Source of the DNA: Niallia taxi
GTDB lineage: Bacteria; Bacillota; Bacilli; Bacillales; Cytobacillaceae
Direction of reading: 5' to 3'
Assembly (NCBI RefSeq): GCF_004005475.1
Contig: NZ_RZTZ01000005.1
Location: 124,001 to 188,000 of the forward strand
Length of the DNA stretch: 64,000 nt
Numbering within the stretch: position 1 is the first letter of the stretch; each line of letters begins with the position of its first letter. The notes under the pieces were generated by a model that saw nothing but the letters and a program-made list of their open reading frames with translations, was not told the origin of the DNA and made no database searches. Both the position numbers and the translations under genes were made by a program. Shown here in pieces: positions 37,298-44,948 of the stretch.

Positions 37298-38277
37298 TCG
37301 GGTTAATTCAAAATGAACTGATAAAAATATTTGAAAAGAAGATGAGTTGGATTTTTGCTATTATTCTTATACTTGGTCTTATAGGAAGTGCCGTGCTTGA
37401 GATGAAAGTCAGCGATCAGCAAAAGGAAGATGATTGGAAGGTACAGGTTCAATCAGAAATTAACAAGCTGGAGAAGAAGATGGAAAAAGCTCCGAGCTAT
37501 AATGATCTTAAAGAGGATGAATATCCGTCAGAGGGTACGAAGGAAGATATTCAATCTCAAATTGATGATTTTAATGGAAATCTAACGGATAATGTTAATC
37601 CATACACGACAAGCTGGTCTTATTTAGGTGATTTTGGAATTGCAATGAAGTCCCTTATCACACTGTTTGTAGTAATTGTTTGTGCGGGAAATATCTCGTC
37701 TGAGTTTTCCGATGGGACCATTAAGCAGCTGTTAATTCGCCCGCATAGAAGATGGGCAATTCTGCTTTCGAAATACATTGCAATACTTATTTATTCAATC
37801 TTCCTACTTGCTGTGCTTGCTATAGCTGGGTACTTAGTGAGTATTGCCTTCTTCGGTACAGCAGGGTTTAATGATAACATTTATGCCTATAATTCTGCTT
37901 ATAGTCCAGAGACAGTTAGCGGTGGAGTTTACTTTTTACAGAACCTAGCTTACTATTTGCCTGGTTTAATTCTTATTCTGACATTGGCATTTATGCTGTC
38001 TACTCTCTTTAAGAATCAAGCAATTGCAGTTGGAATTGGTATTTTTGTACTGTTCTTTTCTTCAACGGTAGGCTCAATAATTGTGGGGCTTTCGGAAAAA
38101 TATGCGTGGACAAAGGCGTTAATTTTCCCGCACTTGGATCAGACTGTTTTTATAATGGATGATAAAATATTAACTAATATTACAATGCCGATATCATTAG
38201 GTATTCTTGGAGTCTATTATATTATCTTTATGTTCATCACATTTTTCTTTTTCCAAAAAAGGGATATCAGCATTTGA
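37294..38277 (+). CDS. ABC-2 family transporter permease
   Basis: 327 residues. The first membrane helix (about 18-36) is followed by a charged extracytoplasmic region of about 90 residues, then five more helices, as in ABC-2 permeases of the bacitracin-exporter type. GNISSEFSDGTIKQLLIRP is the cytoplasmic loop that contacts the ATPase. It is translationally coupled to the ATPase gene and ends before a strong terminator. Confidence 0.88.
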   Translation: MIGLIQNELIKIFEKKMSWIFAIILILGLIGSAVLEMKVSDQQKEDDWKVQVQSEINKLEKKMEKAPSYNDLKEDEYPSEGTKEDIQSQIDDFNGNLTDNVNPYTTSWSYLGDFGIAMKSLITLFVVIVCAGNISSEFSDGTIKQLLIRPHRRWAILLSKYIAILIYSIFLLAVLAIAGYLVSIAFFGTAGFNDNIYAYNSAYSPETVSGGVYFLQNLAYYLPGLILILTLAFMLSTLFKNQAIAVGIGIFVLFFSSTVGSIIVGLSEKYAWTKALIFPHLDQTVFIMDDKILTNITMPISLGILGVYYIIFMFITFFFFQKRDISI

Positions 38278-38285
38278 TTTAATGG

Positions 38286-38315
38286 AAAACCGGAGAGGGT
38301 TGCTCTCCGGTTTTA
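38286..38315 (+). terminator. Terminator of the ABC-2 exporter genes
   Basis: AAAACCGGAGAG / CTCTCCGGTTTT stem with a short loop, 8 bases after the permease stop. A diverged copy of the same hairpin lies at 38529-38558. Confidence 0.88.
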
Positions 38316-38350
38316 GTTTGCGGTTAAACACTTATCACTAATAGCAAGGG

Positions 38351-38490
38351 GTATATGGATTTCCGCTGCAGGGGTTCGCTTTCCACGGGGCGAGCGGTGA
38401 GCCGCATCGGCGCTAAAGCGCCTGCTGGGTCTCACCTGTCTCGCTAATCCCGTAGGAGACTCACCCCTTCCGCTCCAATCAATATCCGTA
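38351..38490. repeat. GC-rich imperfect palindromic repeat element
   Basis: About 140 bases with visibly higher GC than its surroundings. Nested hairpins are GGTGAG (38396-38401) with CTCACC (38431-38436) around GGCGC (38409-38413) with GCGCC (38418-38422). The outer parts GGATTTCCGCTG and CTTCCGCTCCAATC frame it. I have seen similar intergenic palindromes, often mis-called as short proteins, in many Bacillaceae genomes. It carries no credible gene. It may be a non-autonomous mobile or REP-like element. Confidence 0.65.
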
Positions 38491-38528
38491 TTTTCTGTTG
38501 ATAGAAGTAATAACATATTCTTGTTTTA

Positions 38529-38558
38529 AAGTTGAAACTGGAGAGGCTTGCTCTTCGG
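38529..38558. terminator. Second terminator-like hairpin, diverged copy of 38286-38315
   Basis: AAACTGGAGAG / CTCTTCGGTTT pairs over 11 positions with G-T pairs, and six T follow on the plus strand. It closes the malY side of the gap. Confidence 0.65.
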
Positions 38559-38562
38559 TTTT

Positions 38563-39753
38563 TTAGCTGTTGTTATTTAGATAATGGATGGCTTGTTTAA
38601 TTCGGTTTAAGCCATCTGTGAGCTTTGGCCGTGGGCAGCCTAAATTCATCCTTAAATAACCTCTGCCGTCAGCCCCATATGTTTCCCCTGACATGATGGC
38701 TACCTTGCCTTCGTGGATAAGAGCTTGCTGAATTTGTTCTGGTGAATACGGCAGCTTTTTTGTATTTATCCATGCTAAGTATGTTGCTTCTGGTATTTGT
38801 AGAGTCATGCCTAACTGGTTCATTTCCAGGAATTCCTTTGTAAGAGCCAAATTTTCTTTAATATAGTCATTCATTTCGTCTACCCATTTGCCGCATGATT
38901 GATAGGCCTCTATAGTTGCTGTTAAACCTAGTATACTTGTGGAGGAAAGGCCATCTTTGTTTTTTAATGTTAGTAAAAATTCGTCCTTTATTGTTTCTCC
39001 AGGAATAATGGCATAAGAGCCAATTAATCCTGGGATATTGAATGTTTTACTAGCAGAGGTACAAATGCATACGTTTTGTAAGTTCATTGCTTTGTTGATA
39101 ATAGGAATATGCTTATTTGGTTGCATAACGATATCCATATGAATTTCATCACTAATAATATAAACGTGATATTTTTGGCAAAGATTAACTAGTTGTTCAA
39201 GCTCTGTTGCTGTCCAAACCCTGCCTGTCGGATTATGAGGACTGCATAGTAACAACACTTTTGCTTTTGGGTGGGCAAGTTTTTTTTCTAAGTCAGCAAA
39301 GTCGATTACATAGTTTCCGTCAGCTTCAAGTAATGGATTTCTTGATATTTGTCTGTTATTATCGGTAATCATTTTAAAGAAGGCATCATAAGCCGGAGTC
39401 TGTATCACGATATGATCTTCTTTATCTGTTAACATCTCGATTATTTTTGCAATCGTATAAATAACACTTGGGCTATAAACAATCCAATCCTCATCTAGCT
39501 CTGTGGAAAAACGCTCTCTGTACCATTTTTGAATAGATGCTTTGAATTCCTTGTGATTCCATCTTGTATAGCCGAAAATACCATGCTCCAAACGCTTAGT
39601 TAAAGCATTCATTACCTCTGGCGGTGTTTGGAAGTCTGTATCTGAAATAGAAAACGGTAAAAGCTTTGCTTCTCCAAATCTGTCTTCAATATAGTCCCAC
39701 TGTGTGCAGTAAGTGCCAGTTCTATCTGTGATACGATCAAAAGAATAAGTCAT
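38563..39753 (-). CDS. malY: MalY-type pyridoxal-phosphate C-S lyase
   Basis: 396 residues, a fold-type I PLP enzyme close to E. coli MalY and B. subtilis PatB. The N-terminal CTQWDYIEDRFG block matches MalY closely as I recall it. The PLP aspartate is in SDEIHMD (Asp202) and the Schiff-base lysine in SASKTFNIPG (Lys236). MalY/PatB cleave cystathionine and cysteine S-conjugates to pyruvate, ammonia and a thiol. It follows malX by 9 bases, the same pairing as in E. coli. Confidence 0.9.
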   Translation of the reverse strand: MTYSFDRITDRTGTYCTQWDYIEDRFGEAKLLPFSISDTDFQTPPEVMNALTKRLEHGIFGYTRWNHKEFKASIQKWYRERFSTELDEDWIVYSPSVIYTIAKIIEMLTDKEDHIVIQTPAYDAFFKMITDNNRQISRNPLLEADGNYVIDFADLEKKLAHPKAKVLLLCSPHNPTGRVWTATELEQLVNLCQKYHVYIISDEIHMDIVMQPNKHIPIINKAMNLQNVCICTSASKTFNIPGLIGSYAIIPGETIKDEFLLTLKNKDGLSSTSILGLTATIEAYQSCGKWVDEMNDYIKENLALTKEFLEMNQLGMTLQIPEATYLAWINTKKLPYSPEQIQQALIHEGKVAIMSGETYGADGRGYLRMNLGCPRPKLTDGLNRIKQAIHYLNNNS

Positions 39754-39762
39754 AAACGGTTC

Positions 39763-41322
39763 CTACTCCATTTCTATTTCCAGCTGGTTCTTTAAAGAAG
39801 CTACTTGTGTGCCAATAATGACCTGTACATTATGATTATCCAGCTTCACTACGCCAAGAGCTCCGCAGGCCTTTAATTCCTGCTCATCAATTTTGCTCAT
39901 ATCCTGAACAACAAGACGCAGTCTGGTGATACAATTGTCCAAAGTTTCGAGATTTTCTTTGCCGCCTAAAGCAGTTAAAATTCTTTTTGCATCATATTTA
40001 CCTTTTTTCTTATGAGTTAATTCTTCCTTCGATGTTGCAGTTGTTTCATCTTCACGGCCAGGTGTCTTCAGATTGAACTTAATAATGGCATAACGGAATA
40101 TGAAGTAGTAAAGGGCGAACCAAACAGCTCCAACAACGAGAACGAGATACCATTTTGTATATGTTCCCTGCAAGACACCGAAAATAATGAAGTCGAGAAT
40201 ACCGCCATCTGTGTTTCCAATTACTACTCCAAGCAAGTGCATCGTCATAAATCCTAAACCTGTTAAGATGACATGGATACCGTAAAGGGCAGGTGCCAGG
40301 AACAGAAATAAAAATTCAATTGGCTCTGTAATACCAGTCACAAATGTGGCGATGACACCTGAAATTAACAACCCTTTAATCTTACTTCGCTTTTCAGGAA
40401 GTGCTGTATGATAAATAGCCAGTGCCACGGCTGGTAAACCAAACATGAAAGTAGGCATTTTCCCTTGTGATAAAAAGGCAGTAGCAGAAGGACTGATTGG
40501 CGATCCGCTTTGCAGCTGGGCATAGAAAATATTCAGGGCTCCTGCAATAGTCTGTCCGTCAACAACCTGAACGCCACCAGCTTCCGTAAAACGAATCATT
40601 GCTACAAGAATATGGTGCAGTCCAAATGGCAGCAATAAACGTTCACCAGCTCCGAATATAAATGGTCCAAATGCACCGGATTTCTGAATAAGCTGTCCAA
40701 TGCCAGTGATAGCAATTGCGAAAATCGGCCAAATGATTGGAATTAAAATGCCGACAACAGCTAATGAAAGGGAAGTGATAATCGGCACAAATCTTGCTCC
40801 GCCAAAAAAGGCGAATGCATCTGGAAGCTGAATATTATAAAAGCGGCTGTGCAGCAAATGGACGATCACGCCGACGATAATACCGCCGAGCACCCCCATT
40901 TCAATCGTTTGTATTCCCATTACCATGCCTTGACCTGCTTCGCGCAATGCTTCAGCTGCAGCAAGGCTTTTTGTTTCTGATAAATAAAAGTTAATGGATA
41001 AATGCATAATGACATATCCTACAAATCCAGAAAAGGCCGCGACTCCTTTTTCGTAACGCGCAAGTCCCAGCGGAATCGCAATGGCAAACAAAACAGGCAG
41101 ATACGTAAAAGCAAAGCCTCCAATTGTAGACATGAACCGGAATATCGTTTGCAGGAAGCGGTTATCTAGAAAAGGCAGAGCTTCAATTGTCGATGGACTC
41201 GTAAAGGAGCTGCCGATTCCTAACATAAGTCCCATAAATGCAAGCAGAGCTACTGGAAGCATAAATGTCTTTCCGAGTCCTTGGAAAAATTCCCAAAAAT
41301 GTGATTTAGCATTTTTCATCAT
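39763..41322 (-). CDS. malX: PTS EIICB component, MalX type
   Basis: 519 residues: an N-terminal EIIC domain of ten helices, a charged linker near 430, and a C-terminal EIIB domain with the phosphocysteine in LDNCITRLRL (about 465). Sequence blocks such as GERLLLPFGLHHILVA, IGNTDGGI and FNLKTPGR follow E. coli MalX, which can carry glucose and maltose. I chose the ATG at 41322, 6 bases after AAGGAG. There is no EIIA domain. The real substrate here is unknown. Confidence 0.9.
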   Translation of the reverse strand: MMKNAKSHFWEFFQGLGKTFMLPVALLAFMGLMLGIGSSFTSPSTIEALPFLDNRFLQTIFRFMSTIGGFAFTYLPVLFAIAIPLGLARYEKGVAAFSGFVGYVIMHLSINFYLSETKSLAAAEALREAGQGMVMGIQTIEMGVLGGIIVGVIVHLLHSRFYNIQLPDAFAFFGGARFVPIITSLSLAVVGILIPIIWPIFAIAITGIGQLIQKSGAFGPFIFGAGERLLLPFGLHHILVAMIRFTEAGGVQVVDGQTIAGALNIFYAQLQSGSPISPSATAFLSQGKMPTFMFGLPAVALAIYHTALPEKRSKIKGLLISGVIATFVTGITEPIEFLFLFLAPALYGIHVILTGLGFMTMHLLGVVIGNTDGGILDFIIFGVLQGTYTKWYLVLVVGAVWFALYYFIFRYAIIKFNLKTPGREDETTATSKEELTHKKKGKYDAKRILTALGGKENLETLDNCITRLRLVVQDMSKIDEQELKACGALGVVKLDNHNVQVIIGTQVASLKNQLEIEME

Positions 41323-41409
41323 CACTTACTCCTTCCAAATACATATATTTGTGTTAAGAGTAACTGCCTTAGAAAAGAAGAACAATCAGTTTCGAATAAT
41401 TTGTAAGGG

Positions 41410-41426
41410 TATACATTTTTTGTATA
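41410..41426. promoter_or_regulatory. Inverted repeat upstream of malX, candidate operator
   Basis: TATACA-N5-TGTATA lies between the RpiR gene and malX. It could bind the RpiR-type regulator encoded just upstream. Confidence 0.45.
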
Positions 41427-41440
41427 GCTATTTTTACATT

Positions 41441-41476
41441 AATAAAAGGCTTCTAGGACTGTGCCTTCGAAGCCTG
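41441..41476 (-). terminator. Terminator of the RpiR gene
   Basis: AGGCTTC / GAAGCCT arms around a 15-base loop followed by TTTTATT on the minus strand. It separates the regulator from malX. Confidence 0.65.
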
Positions 41477-42250
41477 CTAACTTTTTTTCCTTGACTCTAT
41501 GGCTGTAAGGATAATGAAATCTAACAAAATACTTAAAGGAAATCTTGAGCTCATATCAAGGTCACCGAGATAACAGTTTTGTATTTGCGCATGAAATGTT
41601 ATGTTGACTAAATCCTTCAGCCGGCTGCTTTTTCTGCCGACGATAGCAATGGTTTTTACGTTTCGTTCCTTTAAAATTGCAGCGAACTCTAGTATATGAG
41701 CTGTTTCTCCGCTATAGGAAACTAGTATGGCCAAATCCTTACTGGAAAGCCTCTTCGCAACACATCTTAGCTCATCCCAATCTTCTCTAGCATTACAAAT
41801 AGTTCCTGAAAATGTCAGCTTTCTAGCAGCGTCTATACAAGTAGGCAGAGATGCTCCTACGCCAAAGAATTCAATGAAGTTACTTTCGTGTATAAAGTTG
41901 GCTGCCTTTTGTATTTGGGCTTCATTAATATGCTCTAGTGTCCATTCAATTTCCTGCTGAACCCGTTCCATATGGGAGGATAGAAAGCTTAACGAGGGCT
42001 TGGCAGCTTCATATAATTCTTGTTCGGAATCTTTATTTAACGTATATTTTAAATCCTGAAAACCGCTGAATCCAATGCGTTTGCATGTTCTGCTAATGGT
42101 TGCTGTTGAAATAAATAGGTTTTTCGCCAGTGCATTTAAGCTGGAATTAGCAATTTGCTCTGGGTTTGCAATGATATAGTCTAGTACTTGTTTTTCTAAC
42201 TGGCTAAGCTCGCCTTTGTATTGGGCGAGACGTTTTAAGAGGATTTTCAA
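41477..42250 (-). CDS. RpiR-family transcriptional regulator
   Basis: About 257 residues: an N-terminal RpiR HTH with STATISRTCKRIGFSGF and a C-terminal SIS sugar-phosphate-binding domain with EFFGVGASLP and SYSGETAHILEFA. Such proteins sense a phosphosugar and control PTS genes. The TTG at 42250 lies 9 bases after GGAG and seems the better start; the frame stays open to 42289. It sits where E. coli has the LacI-type MalI for malXY, so a different regulator family has taken over that place. Confidence 0.85.
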   Translation of the reverse strand: MKILLKRLAQYKGELSQLEKQVLDYIIANPEQIANSSLNALAKNLFISTATISRTCKRIGFSGFQDLKYTLNKDSEQELYEAAKPSLSFLSSHMERVQQEIEWTLEHINEAQIQKAANFIHESNFIEFFGVGASLPTCIDAARKLTFSGTICNAREDWDELRCVAKRLSSKDLAILVSYSGETAHILEFAAILKERNVKTIAIVGRKSSRLKDLVNITFHAQIQNCYLGDLDMSSRFPLSILLDFIILTAIESRKKS

Positions 42251-42296
42251 ACTGTTCAGCTCCAGCACTTTATTAGGAGGTAAAACCACCCTGAAG

Positions 42297-42319
42297 TATA
42301 CGCTTTCCCTTTTATTATA
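42297..42319 (-). promoter_or_regulatory. Promoter and cre-like site of the RpiR gene
   Basis: On the minus strand TATAAT (42319-42314) is followed by the sequence GGGAAAGCGTATAC (42310-42297), a partial cre match at the probable start of transcription. Confidence 0.45.
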
Positions 42320-42364
42320 AGGCCAATTACGGAAAAAAAGTACTTAAGCTTATGGAAGGAAATA

Positions 42365-42397
42365 GGCCGGAACCTAGTAGGGTCCCGGCTTTTATAG
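42365..42397. terminator. Terminator-like hairpin after the M20 gene
   Basis: GCCGGAACC / GGGTCCCGGC stem with a bulge and TAGTA loop. The T run is on the plus-strand side, so termination of the minus-strand M20 gene would be imperfect. Confidence 0.5.
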
Positions 42398-42407
42398 ATA
42401 ATACAGA

Positions 42408-43820
42408 TTATCTCGCTGCTGCTGGCTGCACTTCATCTGGGATAGGACAGACATAGCCTCTGTCGCCAACAGCCTGCTTAAGCTCATCTGTTGCTTTAAG
42501 AAGAAGCTCAGGCTCCTCCAGTACTTTTGCAGCAGTAAGGAATAGAATTTTTGCCACTTGTAAAGTTCCTTTATGTGCAATGCTGGATTTCCCTTGTGCC
42601 ACTAGCTGCCAAGTATGAAATGGGGTACCAAGAGCACATGTTGTAACATTACATTGTGCTGTTGGTGTTACCCAGCTGACATCTGCTACATCTGTTGAGC
42701 CTGACATGAGAGAGACTGTCTCATCATATGCAAGAACATCCTCAAACAGAGGGGTATTTCTATCTGTAAGGCCAATTAAAGGAATATATGCTTCGTTTAG
42801 CTCCTCCGTGCTAAAAGTTGTTTGAATATCCTTGGCGAATTGCTTTTCCTCTCCTGTAAACTTTGTTGGGCCTACCTCGAGCATCGCCTCTTGCATAGCT
42901 AAATTGAGCGTATTGCTCGGAATATAGTTAGAGCAAGCTTTATCTATAACAATCTCCAGCTCTGTCCCTGTCATTAAAGCGGCACCTCTTGCTACATCCT
43001 TTACTCTTTCGAATAATTCCATGACGGTATCTGTTTGTGGAGCACGTATTAAATAAAGCACTTCTGCAAAGCCTTGTACGACATTCGGAGAAAGTCCCCC
43101 TGAATTGGTGATGGCATAATGGATTCGCGCCTGATCAATAATATGCTCTCTTAAATAATTGGAGCCGATATTCATCAGTTCAACTGCGTCAAGGGCGCTT
43201 CTGCCTAAGTGAGGGGAACCGGCAGCATGTGAGCTTTTTCCTTTAAAACGGAAATATACTTGGATATTAGCAAGCGAGCTCGTGTTCATTACAGAGGTAA
43301 TACCGCTTGGATGCCATGTTAATGCACAATCTACATCGTCAAAGGCTCCTGCTCGAACCATAAATGTTTTTCCAGATCCACCTTCTTCTCCCGGGCAACC
43401 ATAAAAACGGATGGTGCATGGGATATTATTTTCTACAACAAAATTTTTAAGTCCCACGGCAGCAGCGAGGGCTCCTGTACCAAGAAGATTATGCCCGCAT
43501 CCATGTCCATTTCCGTTTTGAACGAGAGGGTTCTGAATGGTTTTTCCTGCTTCCTGACTTAAACCGGATAAGGCATCAAATTCGCCGAGGAAAGCGATAA
43601 TTGGTTTCCCAGAACCGTATTCTGCAATAAAGGCAGTCTCCATTCCACCGATATTTTCAGTAATTGAAAAGCCTTCTTCTTGTATAGCTGTTCTTAAGTA
43701 AGCGGCAGATGCGTATTCCTCAAATCTTGTTTCTGGATGATCCCAAATATAATCACTTATTGTGCTCCATTTTGCTTTTGTTTCCTCTAAGTAATCGGTA
43801 ATCCAATACAAGTTACTCAT
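42408..43820 (-). CDS. M20-family amidohydrolase (AbgB-like)
   Basis: 470 residues of the M20D peptidase family. Metal-binding stretches are GHGCGHNLLG, PGEEGGSGK and the later SGSTDVADVSW, and the dimerisation domain is seen around GKSSHAAGSPHLGRSALDAVEL. This layout fits p-aminobenzoyl-glutamate hydrolase subunit B (AbgB) and related amide-bond hydrolases that deacylate N-acyl amino acids. It is directly upstream of the RpiR-malX-malY genes, with a weak terminator between. No abgA or abgT partner is near. Confidence 0.88.
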   Translation of the reverse strand: MSNLYWITDYLEETKAKWSTISDYIWDHPETRFEEYASAAYLRTAIQEEGFSITENIGGMETAFIAEYGSGKPIIAFLGEFDALSGLSQEAGKTIQNPLVQNGNGHGCGHNLLGTGALAAAVGLKNFVVENNIPCTIRFYGCPGEEGGSGKTFMVRAGAFDDVDCALTWHPSGITSVMNTSSLANIQVYFRFKGKSSHAAGSPHLGRSALDAVELMNIGSNYLREHIIDQARIHYAITNSGGLSPNVVQGFAEVLYLIRAPQTDTVMELFERVKDVARGAALMTGTELEIVIDKACSNYIPSNTLNLAMQEAMLEVGPTKFTGEEKQFAKDIQTTFSTEELNEAYIPLIGLTDRNTPLFEDVLAYDETVSLMSGSTDVADVSWVTPTAQCNVTTCALGTPFHTWQLVAQGKSSIAHKGTLQVAKILFLTAAKVLEEPELLLKATDELKQAVGDRGYVCPIPDEVQPAAAR

Positions 43821-43900
43821 GCAAACTTCCTCCTTTTAATAAAAAATTAAAAAAATTTTGACATTTGCTTGCAGTTATAGCTTTCATCCATTAAAATAAC

Positions 43901-43915
43901 GTTAGATTTCCTAAC
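43901..43915. promoter_or_regulatory. Inverted repeat upstream of the M20 gene
   Basis: GTTAG-N5-CTAAC about 80 bases upstream of the M20 start. It may be an operator. Confidence 0.35.
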
Positions 43916-43970
43916 ATATGTAAGAGAGATTTATGGCGTGTTTTATCTATATACATATATATGGATAAAA

Positions 43971-44023
43971 CAAAAATCCATTACAAGCATAACCCGTATT
44001 TTTCAAGCTGCCTGCAATGGATG
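43971..44023 (-). terminator. Terminator of the 45-residue ORF
   Basis: On the minus strand ATCCATTGCAGGC pairs with GCTTGTAATGGAT (two G-T pairs), followed by TTTTTG. Confidence 0.8.
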
Positions 44024-44039
44024 AATTATTTATGTGAAA

Positions 44040-44177
44040 TTAGCTGTTTTGAATAATACGAAGAATATCATGGGCGTTGTCTCCTGCAACTGCTGCGAAG
44101 TTCTCCCATATCTCATCACGAAGAAGGTCGATCTCGACAATTTTTTTTGCTAATTCGATTGCTTCTTTGTTGATCAT
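44040..44177 (-). CDS. Small acidic helical protein, 45 residues, unknown
   Basis: ATG 8-9 bases after GGAG, 45 codons, then a stop followed 17 bases later by a strong terminator. The peptide (starts MINKEAIELAKKIVEIDLL, ends HDILRIIQNS) is predicted wholly alpha-helical and amphipathic, with a leucine/isoleucine face and many acidic residues. That is how small protein-binding regulators of the SinI/Sda kind look, but no family is recognised. It lies in the gap between the M20 gene and tnrA on the minus strand and is too short for normal gene calling. Confidence 0.6.
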   Translation of the reverse strand: MINKEAIELAKKIVEIDLLRDEIWENFAAVAGDNAHDILRIIQNS

Positions 44178-44327
44178 TGCATATAGCTCCTTTCGGTGTA
44201 AAATTATCCATTCTCCTCAGATTAAACAAAAGAAAAAATATTTATCGACTATATACAAGTATTTTAAAAGATTTTTTCTAAAAAATCGTCTGTATTGTCA
44301 GGTATTCTTACCCATTTTTTGAATTTT

Positions 44328-44379
44328 GCGTTAGATTATATGACAAGAATCAATTCTGTTTTGTGTAATCGTATTATAA
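44328..44379 (+). promoter_or_regulatory. tnrA promoter with TnrA/GlnR box
   Basis: CGTTAGATTATATGACA (44328-44344) fits TGTNA-N7-TNACA at all but the first base. TATAAT lies at 44374-44379. The box centre is about 50 bases upstream of the expected start point, the position from which TnrA activates, including its own gene in B. subtilis. Confidence 0.75.
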
Positions 44380-44425
44380 TTGCATTAATGGTAGAAATCA
44401 TTACTTCATGAGGTGAGATGATAAT

Positions 44426-44752
44426 ATGGATCATGAGCCATCCTACAAAAAAAGGAAAGTAATCACGATTGGTGTTGTTAGTGAACTAACTGGTTTGACA
44501 GAAAGGCAAATTCGTTATTATGAACAAAGAAAGCTTATTTTTCCTGAAAGGCCTGAAAGAGGAAATCGTAAATATTCCTTTTCAGATGTGGAACGGTTAA
44601 TTGAGATTGCCAACAAGCGGGAAGAAGGAGTAAGGACCCACGAAATTCGCCAGGAAATAATTAAGAAAAACCGTGAAGAGGAAGAGCGCAAAATAAAAAA
44701 ACAAATGTTACGCGGTCAAATCAACGCCAGGTTTGGTATCCAAAAAGATTGA
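44426..44752 (+). CDS. tnrA: Nitrogen-responsive MerR-family regulator TnrA
   Basis: 108 residues. The N-terminal winged HTH contains VISELTGL-type sequence (here IGVVSELTGLTERQIRYYEQ) and the block RGNRKYSFSDVERLIEIANKRE, closely following B. subtilis TnrA. The C-terminal tail (KKQMLRGQINARFG) is the glutamine-synthetase-interacting region that distinguishes TnrA from GlnR; glnR would be longer and lie beside glnA. It controls nitrogen-limitation genes. A self-type TnrA box lies upstream. Confidence 0.92.
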   Translation: MDHEPSYKKRKVITIGVVSELTGLTERQIRYYEQRKLIFPERPERGNRKYSFSDVERLIEIANKREEGVRTHEIRQEIIKKNREEEERKIKKQMLRGQINARFGIQKD

Positions 44753-44794
44753 GCAAGCTTAATAACTTCCTATAATAAGCCTAGGGTAAGCGAA

Positions 44795-44820
44795 AGTCCT
44801 TTTTAATTAAAGGGCTTTTT
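44795..44820 (+). terminator. Terminator of tnrA
   Basis: AGTCCTTT / AAAGGGCT stem with one G-T pair, six-base loop and T5. Confidence 0.75.
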
Positions 44821-44948
44821 ATATGTTTACAAACAGGAAATCTTAAGCGATATCTAGATTCTTCTATTGATTATAGGTGTTCTTCTCATATAAACTTGTA
44901 GATGGTAAAAGATAACTTCAAAGAATGTTCAATTAATGGAGAGTTGGC

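Noticed and set aside
36356-38277. Bacitracin-resistance module
   Set aside because: The ATPase is BcrA-like but there is no sensor kinase/response regulator next to it, so a specific drug cannot be named.
38313-38516. Minus-strand ORF of 67 codons across the GC-rich repeat
   Set aside because: It spans the nested palindrome, has no ribosome site and is of the kind of false protein that such repeats produce.
44077-44322. Plus-strand ORF opposite the 45-residue gene
   Set aside because: No ribosome site and biased composition; the minus strand has the better signals, including a terminator.
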